DNA of 60,842 bases from Allobosea sp. Tri-44 (GTDB taxonomy: Bacteria > Pseudomonadota > Alphaproteobacteria > Rhizobiales > Beijerinckiaceae), in contig NZ_NBDP01000037.1 in assembly GCF_004123845.1 (NCBI RefSeq), positions 1 to 60,842 on the forward strand, written 5' to 3'. The notes below the pieces were generated by a model. It was given only the letters and a program-made list of their open reading frames with translations. It made no database searches and was not told where the DNA came from. Numbering within the stretch: the stretch's first letter is position 1; the number at the start of each line of letters is the position of its first letter. Shown here piece by piece: positions 44,010 to 52,100 of this stretch. The translations under genes were made by a program, and so were the position numbers.

Positions 44010-46604
44010 ATGCACGCTCCCGTCAGACCGTCAGCTACTCCTTCCAGCCCCACACGCAGGCCCGTCGGCCTCAAGCTCGCTTTGCGCCTCGCCTGGCGCG
44101 ATCTGCGCGGGGGACTGCGCGGCTTCGGCGTCTTCATCGCCTGTCTCGCACTCGGCGTCATGGCGATCGCCGCCGTCTCCTCGGCCTCGCGCGGCCTGAG
44201 CGAAGGCCTCGGCCGTGAGGGCCGGCGCATTCTCGGTGGCGATGCCGCCTTCAGTCTGATCCATCGCGAGCCGACCGCGGAGGAGCACGCCTTCCTCGCC
44301 CGCCATGGCAGCGTCTCGACCATTGCGACGCTGCGCAGCATGGCCAATGCCGGCGAGAAGGGCGCCGCCCTGGTCGAACTCAAGGCCGTCGACGGCTCCT
44401 ATCCCGCCATCGGCGAATTGCGCACCGACCCGCCAGCCTCGGCCGCCGATCTGCTCGCACTGCGTGACGGCGTCTATGGTGGCATCGCCGATCCCGTCCT
44501 GTTCGGCCGGCTCGACCTCAAGCCCGGCGACACCGTGCTGATCGGCTCGGCCCGGGTGCAGCTGCGCGCCAGTCTTACCTCCGAGCCCGATAAGATCGCA
44601 GCCGGCGTCGGCTTTGGCCCGCGTTTGATTCTCTCGCAGGAGGCGCTGCGCGCCTCCGACCTGCTCCAGCCCGGGAGCTTGGTGCGCTGGACGGCTCGCG
44701 TCATCCTGCCTGACGGAGCGAACACCGACGCCGCCCTCGATGCCCTGCTGGCAAATGCCGCACGCGAACAGCCGAATGCGGGCTGGGAAGTCCGGTCGCG
44801 CGCCAATGCCGCGCCGAACTTCCAGCGCAATATCGAGCGCTTCACCCAGTTCCTGACGCTCGTCGGCCTGACCGCTCTTCTGGTCGGCGGCGTCGGCGTC
44901 GCCAATGCGGTCCGCCGTTTCGTCGAAGCCAAACGGCTCGATTTCGCGACGTTGAAGGCGATCGGCGCCACCGGCGGCAGGGTCGTCGCCATCCACCTGA
45001 CCGAGGTCATGCTGGTCGCCGGCTTCGGCATCGCGATCGGGCTCGCGCTCGGCGCCGCGGCCCCCTTCGCGCTAGGCTATGTGCTGGCCGACATCTTGCC
45101 GCTGCCATTCGAGCCGACGCTCGCCCCGGTCGAACTCGCCATCGCCGCCCTCTACGGCCTGCTGACAGCGCTGGTCTTCGCCATCATCCCGCTCGGCCGC
45201 GCTCATGACGTGCCGGTCTCGGCCCTGTTCCGCGACCAGGTCGAGCCTGACCGGCGCCAGCCGCGCTGGGTTTACAGAGCGATCTTCCTAGTTGCGCTCG
45301 CCGGCCTCGTCGGCGTCGCGCTGGCCTTCGCCTATGACCGGCGAATCGCGCTGATCTACATCGCCGCCGCCGCCGGCGTCTTCCTACTGCTGCGTTTCGT
45401 TGCCCTCGGACTGATGGTGGCCGCACGTCGCGCCGGGCGTCCACGCCAGCCAGCGCTACGGATGGCGCTCGCAAACACCTATCGCCCAGGTGCGCTGACC
45501 CAGTCGCTCGTGCTCTCCCTCGGCCTTGGCGTGGCGCTGCTGTCGACCCTCGCCTTCATCGACGTCAGCTTGAGGCGGCAATTGACCCAGTCGCTGCCGC
45601 AGAAGGCGCCGAGCTTCTTCTTCCTCGACATCCCCAACGCCCAGGCGGCCCAGTTCGACCGCTTCCTCAGCGAGCAGCGTCCCGGCGCGCATGTCGAGCG
45701 CGTGCCGATGATGCGTGGACGCATCGTCAGCGTGAACGACGTCCCCGCCGAGCAGATCAAGGCGAGCGAGCAAATGGCCTGGGTGCTCGAAGGCGACCGC
45801 GGCATCACCTATTCCGCTGGTATGCCCGAGGCTTCAAGGCTCGCCTCAGGCGAGTGGTGGCCGGAGAATTATCGCGGCGAGCCGCTCGTCTCCTTCGACG
45901 CCCGCGCCGTCGAGGGGTTGGGGCTGAAGCTCGGCGACAGGCTCACCGTCAACGTGCTCGGCCGCAACATCAGCGCGCGCATCGCCAATTTCCGCGACAT
46001 CGAATGGCGCTCGCTCGGCATCAACTTCGTCATGGTGTTCTCGCCGAATACCTTCGCCGGCGCGCCGCACACCAATCTCGCCACCGTGACCGACAACGGC
46101 GCGCCGCCCGTCACCAGCGACGCCGCCCTGATGCGCCAGCTCGCGGTTTCCTTCCCGGCGGTGACCGCGGTCCGGGTCAAGGACGCGCTCGAAGCGGTCA
46201 ACACCATCGTCGGCCAGCTCGCCGGTGCGATTCGTGGCGCCTCGGGCCTCGCCATCAGCGCCAGCCTCCTGGTTCTGGCGGGGGCGCTGGCAGCCGGGCA
46301 GAGGGCGCGGCTCTATGACGCGATGATCCTGAAGACGCTGGGTGCCACTCGCCGCTTCATACTTTCGTCGTACGTCCTCGAATACGCAGGCATCGGCGTC
46401 GTTTCAGCCCTGTTCGGGCTCCTGGCAGGTGCCGCAGCGGGTTGGGGCGTCGTCACACAAGTGATGAAGATAGATTTCGTTCCCGATCCGACAGGCGCTA
46501 TCATCGCAGCGACTGCAGCTGTCGTGGTTACCGTCGTGTTCGGATTGATCGGAACCCTGCAGATACTATCGAAAGCGCCTGCTTCTCATCTGAGGAATTT
46601 ATGA
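44010..46604 (+). CDS. ABC transporter permease, YbbP/FtsX type
   Basis: An 864-residue permease with two FtsX-like domains and about ten membrane segments: one N-terminal helix (about 36-56), a large periplasmic domain, a first transmembrane bundle (about 285-430), a second periplasmic domain and a C-terminal bundle (about 745-860). This is the architecture of YbbP, partner of YbbA. It probably mechanotransmits rather than transports across the membrane, as in MacB-type systems. Substrate unknown. G+C content falls towards its 3' end (46340-46600), where AT-rich codons appear. Confidence 0.9.
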   Translation: MHAPVRPSATPSSPTRRPVGLKLALRLAWRDLRGGLRGFGVFIACLALGVMAIAAVSSASRGLSEGLGREGRRILGGDAAFSLIHREPTAEEHAFLARHGSVSTIATLRSMANAGEKGAALVELKAVDGSYPAIGELRTDPPASAADLLALRDGVYGGIADPVLFGRLDLKPGDTVLIGSARVQLRASLTSEPDKIAAGVGFGPRLILSQEALRASDLLQPGSLVRWTARVILPDGANTDAALDALLANAAREQPNAGWEVRSRANAAPNFQRNIERFTQFLTLVGLTALLVGGVGVANAVRRFVEAKRLDFATLKAIGATGGRVVAIHLTEVMLVAGFGIAIGLALGAAAPFALGYVLADILPLPFEPTLAPVELAIAALYGLLTALVFAIIPLGRAHDVPVSALFRDQVEPDRRQPRWVYRAIFLVALAGLVGVALAFAYDRRIALIYIAAAAGVFLLLRFVALGLMVAARRAGRPRQPALRMALANTYRPGALTQSLVLSLGLGVALLSTLAFIDVSLRRQLTQSLPQKAPSFFFLDIPNAQAAQFDRFLSEQRPGAHVERVPMMRGRIVSVNDVPAEQIKASEQMAWVLEGDRGITYSAGMPEASRLASGEWWPENYRGEPLVSFDARAVEGLGLKLGDRLTVNVLGRNISARIANFRDIEWRSLGINFVMVFSPNTFAGAPHTNLATVTDNGAPPVTSDAALMRQLAVSFPAVTAVRVKDALEAVNTIVGQLAGAIRGASGLAISASLLVLAGALAAGQRARLYDAMILKTLGATRRFILSSYVLEYAGIGVVSALFGLLAGAAAGWGVVTQVMKIDFVPDPTGAIIAATAAVVVTVVFGLIGTLQILSKAPASHLRNL

Positions 46605-46708
46605 GTTCTGACTCATCGCAGCGCGGCATAGACATGAACTGACGGTAATGTTGCATGGCTCGGCAAGCGAATTTCTATGCCGGTGACGCCGCTAACCATG
46701 CTGACCCC

Positions 46709-46737
46709 TTGTAAGACCGCTCGTTCCCCCTCATATT
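46709..46737 (+). promoter_or_regulatory. Candidate sigma-70 promoter of the BI-1 gene
   Basis: TTGTAA (46709-46714), 17-bp spacer, CATATT (46732-46737), in a 217-bp spacer. Transcription would begin near 46744, about 78 nt before the start codon. Confidence 0.45.
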
Positions 46738-46821
46738 TCGCACTGTCGCCACGATGGTGCGCGACGGTGGGCGTCGCAAGGGCGATGTCCGCCCGGCAAA
46801 GTTTCAAGGGGAATTCTCTCC

Positions 46822-47598
46822 ATGAGCGATTTCGACCGCAACGCTCAAGTCTGGGGTGCCGGCCGCGCACAGCAGACCAGCGCTGCTGAGCTGGACCAGG
46901 GCCTGCGCTCGTTCATGCTCGGCGTCTACAACAACATGACGATCGGCCTAGCCATCACCGGCCTGATGGCGATCGGCATCTCGATGCTGGCGATCGCCGG
47001 CTATTCGCCTTCGGGCAAGGTCACCGCGCTGACGCCGCTCGGCCAGGCGCTCTACCTGTCCCCGCTGAAGTGGGTGGTGATGCTGGCTCCGCTGGCCTTC
47101 ATCTTCTTCTTCTCGTTCAAGGCCGAGAGCATGAGCTCGTCGACGGCCCGCGCCATGTTCTTCGCCTTCGCGGCGGTGATGGGCATTTCGCTCTCGTCGA
47201 TCTTCGTCGTCTTCACCAGTGAGTCGATCGCCAAGGTGTTCTTCATCACCTCGGCGGCCTTCGGCGGCCTCAGCCTCTACGGCTACACCACGAAGAAGTC
47301 GCTGTCGGGCATGGGCTCCTTCCTGATCATGGGCCTGATCGGCCTGGTGATCGCCTCGGTCGTGAACCTGTTCCTGGCGTCGAGCGCGCTCTCCTTCGCC
47401 ATCTCGGTGATCGGCGTGCTGGTCTTCGCCGGCCTGACCGCCTGGGATACGCAGCGCCTGAAGGAAATGTATCTGTACTCGGACCTCGATTCCGAGTCGG
47501 CTGCGAAGCTCTCGGTGAACGGCGCCCTGTCGCTCTACCTGAACTTCGTCAACATGTTCCAGATGCTGCTCTCGCTCTTCGGCTCCAAGCAGGAGTGA
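46822..47598 (+). CDS. Bax inhibitor-1/YccA family membrane protein
   Basis: A 258-residue protein with seven membrane segments, a BI-1 (TMBIM/YccA) family member. 'LRSFMLGVYNNMTIGLAITGLMAIGI' near the start, the central 'LSSIFVVFTSESIAKVFFITSAAFGGLSLYGY' and 'AWDTQRLKEMY' with the conserved Asp near the end are diagnostic. Family members form a pH-sensitive calcium leak or interact with FtsH; which applies here is unknown. It has its own promoter candidate and terminator. AAGGGG precedes the ATG. Confidence 0.95.
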   Translation: MSDFDRNAQVWGAGRAQQTSAAELDQGLRSFMLGVYNNMTIGLAITGLMAIGISMLAIAGYSPSGKVTALTPLGQALYLSPLKWVVMLAPLAFIFFFSFKAESMSSSTARAMFFAFAAVMGISLSSIFVVFTSESIAKVFFITSAAFGGLSLYGYTTKKSLSGMGSFLIMGLIGLVIASVVNLFLASSALSFAISVIGVLVFAGLTAWDTQRLKEMYLYSDLDSESAAKLSVNGALSLYLNFVNMFQMLLSLFGSKQE

Positions 47599-47623
47599 TG
47601 AAGGCGACAGCCTGAAAACACGA

Positions 47624-47655
47624 AGCCCCGGCCTTGCGGCCGGGGCTTTTCTTTT
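47624..47655 (+). terminator. Rho-independent terminator of the BI-1 gene
   Basis: A 10-bp perfect stem AGCCCCGGCC (47624-47633) and GGCCGGGGCT (47638-47647), TTGC loop, then TTTCTTTT. Confidence 0.92.
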
Positions 47656-47676
47656 GGGCCAGCCTATGTGGCGATC

Positions 47677-48045
47677 TCAGCTCACCACGCTCAGCCGCTT
47701 GTCGAGCACCTTGAGCACCCGGCTCAGCTCGGCTCCGCGCTTCAGGATCAGCCCCGTCGCGGTCACCACCGAATAGGTGCCCTGGCGCCGCGCCAGCGAC
47801 GGGTCCTTGACGATCCGGTAGAGCGGCACCTCGGCCGTCCGGCGGAAGACCGAGAACTGCGCCTTGTTGCGCAGGAAATCGATGGCATAGTCGCGCCATT
47901 CACCAGCCGCGACCATCCGGCCATAAAGATTGAGCAGCTCGTTCAGCTCGCGGCGATCAAAGGTGACGGAAGATGGCGCGGTGGCAGCCGGAAAGGCGAC
48001 GACCGCGCCTGCTCGCTGCGCTGGCGGAGTTTCGCTCTCACTCAT
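47677..48045 (-). CDS. DUF2794 protein
   Basis: A 122-residue protein of DUF2794, an alphaproteobacterial family without known function. The core 'VTFDRRELNELLNLYGRMVAAGEWRDYAIDFL' and 'AEVPLYRIVKDP' is intact. It is cytoplasmic. An AGGAGG ribosome binding site precedes the ATG. About 20 bp upstream of the start, the message would contain a perfect 7-bp hairpin (CTTGCCG 48064-48070, CGGCAAG 48076-48082). Convergent with the BI-1 gene. Confidence 0.9.
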   Translation of the reverse strand: MSESETPPAQRAGAVVAFPAATAPSSVTFDRRELNELLNLYGRMVAAGEWRDYAIDFLRNKAQFSVFRRTAEVPLYRIVKDPSLARRQGTYSVVTATGLILKRGAELSRVLKVLDKRLSVVS

Positions 48046-48361
48046 CGCGCCTCCTGTTCATCGCTTGCCGTTACCCGGCAAGGGATGATGCGCCCAACCC
48101 CCCGGCGCTGGCAAGACAGCTTGATGACAGTGTCGACACCTTCCTCCGCCTTCATCGCGATTGCCATGATTTCGCCGCGCTTGCGCCAAGCGAGCGCCCC
48201 GTTGCGGCGTTCAACTCGATTCGTTGCCTAGACGGCCCGGCCTGTCCGGCTCTGGACACGTCAGCCCCCCAGCCCCTCCGGCGCTGTGGCGGGCCGGGCC
48301 ACTTAGTCGAGGCCAACTCACGGCTGGCGGTTTCCGCCGGCCGTTTTCTTTGAGCTGTCCG
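48046..48361. other. 316-bp gap, no protein gene
   Basis: No supported protein gene. It contains the hairpin at 48064-48082 upstream of the DUF2794 gene, a structured stretch at 48234-48300 and a plus-strand terminator at 48320-48351. No clear -10/-35 pair was found for the plus strand. Confidence 0.6.
48234..48351 (+). ncRNA. Candidate structured sRNA with terminator
   Basis: An outer perfect 9-bp stem GGCCCGGCC (48234-48242) and GGCCGGGCC (48292-48300) encloses a stem-loop TGTCC (48243-48247)/GGACA (48254-48258). A 19-nt linker leads to a terminator-like hairpin ACGGCTGGCGG (48320-48330)/CCGCCGGCCGT (48334-48344), one G-U pair, then TTTCTTT. The U-run faces the plus strand, yet no plus-strand protein gene lies upstream within 630 bp, the BI-1 gene already having its own terminator. 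I do not recognise a known RNA family. Confidence 0.35.
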
Positions 48362-48979
48362 CTATCGCGACGCGCCGTGATATTCGGGGTTTGGCCGCAT
48401 ATCGACCGCCGAGGCAATCCGATTCGACATGTTGAAGAAAGCGGCGACCGCTCCGATGTCCCAGATGTCGCGCTCGCCGAACCCGGCCTTGCGCAAGGCC
48501 TCCCGGTCCTCTTCCTCGATCTTGTGCGGTGCTTCGGTCAGCTTCACCGAAAAATCGAGCATGGCGCGATGGCGCAGCGACAACTGCGCGGCGCGGTAGT
48601 TCATCACCATCATCTCGCCGAGGACGGGGTCGCCGGAGAGCTGGCGTACCGCCTGACCATGTGCTGTGAGGCAGTAATAGCAGCGGTTCACACTGGAGAC
48701 AGCGACCGCGATCATCTCGCGCTCCAGCTTCGACAGGCCGGACGGCGCCAGCATCAGATCGTTGTAAAAGCTGGCGAAGGCCGAGAGCTTGGCGTCGTCA
48801 TGCGCATAGGCCAGCAGAACATTCGGCACATAGCCGAGCTTCTCCTCGCATTTGGCGAAATAGGCCTGCATTTCCTGCGACAGCTCGGCCTGCGACAGCG
48901 CAAGTGCCATCACGGCAGGCGGTGCATCCTGCTTCGCCGACACTTCGCCCACCATCGCTTTGTCATGCTTCTTCGTCAT
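48362..48979 (-). CDS. AhpD-like peroxidase-related protein
   Basis: A 205-residue protein of the carboxymuconolactone-decarboxylase/AhpD superfamily, of the 'uncharacterised peroxidase-related enzyme' type. The catalytic-type motif is C100-x-x-C103-x3-H107 in 'RCYYCLTAHG', and 'LEREMIAVAVSSVN' is typical. Likely role: peroxide or other redox defence in the cytoplasm. The ATG at 48979 has a GAGGAG ribosome binding site; the open frame extends 60 codons upstream into the divergent promoter region. Divergent from the GDH gene. Confidence 0.9.
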   Translation of the reverse strand: MTKKHDKAMVGEVSAKQDAPPAVMALALSQAELSQEMQAYFAKCEEKLGYVPNVLLAYAHDDAKLSAFASFYNDLMLAPSGLSKLEREMIAVAVSSVNRCYYCLTAHGQAVRQLSGDPVLGEMMVMNYRAAQLSLRHRAMLDFSVKLTEAPHKIEEEDREALRKAGFGERDIWDIGAVAAFFNMSNRIASAVDMRPNPEYHGASR

Positions 48980-49133
48980 CTCTGCACTCCTCGCGCTGTT
49001 ATCCGCGCGGATCGGGCACAAGCTGCCGTTTCCGCGCCATATTGGTGCAATCTGGCTGTCGCGATACGACGAAAGTTGCAGCCGCCGTTGAGCTATGTCA
49101 TCGCTGCGGCAAAATAGCAGGGGGAAGAAGACG

Positions 49134-52100
49134 ATGGCCAAGCGGGAAGCGAATGCCACGGCTGCAGCCGTGATCGCAATCGAGTCCGCCGCTCGCGAGC
49201 TCGGCTCGGCGATGCCTCCGGAATTCCCGAAGCTGCTCTACGGCCGCACCGTTGCCGAGGATCTCGTCGCTCTGCCGCCGGACCTGCTCGCCCGTGCCGC
49301 CGATGCCGCCTATGCCCACCTCGCCAGCCGACGCAAACCCGGCGAGCCCAATCTGCGCTTCCGCGACGAGGCCATGAAGGCGGATGGGCGCGAACGCCAG
49401 ATCACGATCCTGGAGGTCGTCAACGACAACAAGCCGTTCCTGCTTGATTCCACCCTCGCCGAACTGGCCGAGCAGGGCTATGAGCCGCGCCTCGTCGCCC
49501 ATCCTATCCTCGCCGTGGTGCGCAAGGACAACGGCACCTTCGAATCGCTTGCCGGTGAAGCCGCCGGCCGCGCTGTCGAGGGCACGCGCCGCGAAAGCCT
49601 GATCCATATCCATCTCGACCGGATCGACACCGCCGAGGCACGTGACCGGCTCGCTACCGGCCTCGCCCGCGTCTATGTCGATGTCGGTCTCGCCGTCGAC
49701 GACTGGGCGGCGATGCGCGGCCGAATCACCGAAGTGATCCAGTCCTACCGCGCCAACCCGCCACCGCTGCCGGAGGACGAGGTCACCGAGGCGCTGAACT
49801 TCCTTGAATGGATCGCCAGCGACAATTTTACCCTGCTCGGCGTGCGCGCCTATCGCTTCGCCGGTGGCGACACTGCCGCCGACCCCGTCGATTCCTCCGG
49901 CCTCGGCATCCTGCGCGACCCGGATGTCCGGGTGCTGCGCAAGAATCGCGAGCTCGTGGTGATGACGCCTGAGATTCGCGCCTTCCTGGCCAAGCCGCAG
50001 GCGCTGATCATCACCAAGGCCAACGTCAAGAGTCGGGTCCATCGGCGCGTCCATCTCGACTATGTCGGGATCAAGCTCTTCACCGCCGATGGCAGGCTCG
50101 ACGGCGAGTTGCGCATCGTCGGCCTTCTGACCTCCAATGCCTATACCGGCACCGCCCGCTCCATTCCCTATCTGCGCCTCAAGATCGCGCGCGTCCTCAA
50201 GAGCACCGGCTTCGATCCGTCGAGCTATTCCGGCCGCGCTCTGTACAACGTGCTGGACGCCTTCCCGCGCGACGAGCTGTTCCAGATCGACATCGAGACG
50301 CTCGAGCGTTTTGCCCTCGATATCATGCAGTTGACCGAGCGGCCGCGCATTCGCGCGCTCGCCCGCGCCGACGAATTCGACCGCTTCGTCTCGGCGCTCG
50401 TCTTCATCCCGAAGGACCGCTACGACACCACCGTGCGCCGCCGTGTCGGCGAGTTCCTCGCGCGCGTCTACCAGGGCCGCGTCTCCGCGGCCTATCCGGC
50501 CTATCCGGAAGGTCCGCTCGCCCGAACGCACTATATCATCGGCCGCGACGAGGGCCGCACGCCCAAGATCGACCGCGACACGCTCGAGGCCGGCATCGCC
50601 GCGATCGTCCGAACCTGGGGCGATGGGCTGAAGGACGCGCTCGACGCGCAGAAGGCGGGCCCCGCGGCACGCTCCCTCGCCGAGCGCTATGCCGAGGCCT
50701 TCGGCGCCGCCTATCGCGAGCGCTATTCCGCCGAGGATGCGCTGATCGATATCGACATGCTGCAGAAGCTGTCGGACGAACGGCCGCGCGCCGTCAATCT
50801 CTACCGTCGCGAAGGCGACGGCCCGACCCGCGCCAATCTCAAGCTGTTCTCGCGCGGCGCTGCGATCTCGCTGTCGGCACGCGTGCCGATGCTGGAGAAC
50901 ATGGGTTTCCGCGTCGTCAACGAGCGCACCTTCAACATCACGCCGCAGCAGAACGGCGGCGGGAGCGCCGACTCCCGCGTCTGGCTGCACGACATGACGC
51001 TGGAGCGAGCCAGCGGCGGCGAGATCGACATCGAGAACCTCGATCCGACGATCGAGGCGGCGTTGATGGCGCAGTTCCGCGGCCTCACCGAATCCGACCG
51101 CTTCGACCAGCTCGTCCTCGCCGCCGGCCTCGCCTGGCGGGAAGCCGCGCTGCTGCGGGCGCTCGGCCGCTACCTGCGCCAGGTCGGCGCCCCCTATGCA
51201 CAGGACTACGTCGCCGACGCGCTGACTCGCCACTCCGGTATCGCCACCGGGCTGGTCAAGCTCTTCATCGCCAAGTTCGATCCACGCTTGTCCGACAAGA
51301 AGCGGGCCGAGCAGGTGAAAGCCGAGCGCGAGCGGATCGAAGCCGCGCTCGCCGACGTCACCAGCCTCGACGAGGACCGCATCCTGCGCCGCTTCGTCAA
51401 CCTGATCGACGCCGGCCAGCGCACCAACTTCTTCCAGATCGGCCCCGACGGGCATCCGCGCGGCACGATCTCGTTCAAGTTCGCCTCCGGCCAGGTCGAC
51501 GGCATGCCGCTGCCGCGCCCGCTCTACGAGATCTTCGTCTACTCGCCACGCGTCGAGGGCGTTCACATGCGCTTCGGCAAGGTCGCGCGCGGCGGCCTGC
51601 GCTGGTCGGACCGGTCGCAGGACTTCCGCACCGAGGTGCTCGGGCTGGTCAAGGCGCAGCAGGTCAAGAACGCCGTCATCGTGCCGGTCGGCGCCAAGGG
51701 CGGCTTCGTGCCCAAGCATTTGCCGCCGGCAAGCGATCGCCAGGCGTGGCTCGCTGAAGGCACAGAGAGCTACCGCATCTTCGTGCGCACCTTGCTCGAA
51801 CTCACCGATAATCTCGACGGCGAGACCGTGGTGCCGCCGCCGGACACGGTCCGCCATGACGGCGATGACCCTTACCTCGTCGTCGCCGCCGACAAAGGCA
51901 CCGCGACCTTCTCCGATACCGCCAATGCGCTCTCGGCCGAGAAGCATCACTGGCTCGGCGACGCTTTCGCCTCCGGCGGCTCGCAGGGCTACGATCACAA
52001 GGGCATGGGCATCACGGCGCGGGGCGCCTGGGAGGCGGTGAAGCGACATTTCCGCGAGATCGACGTCGACATCCAGACGACGCCCTTCACCGTCGCCGGC

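Noticed and set aside
48224..49117. Plus-strand frame of about 300 codons over the AhpD-like gene
   Set aside because: Shadow of the minus-strand gene, which has a CxxCxxxH motif and a good ribosome binding site.
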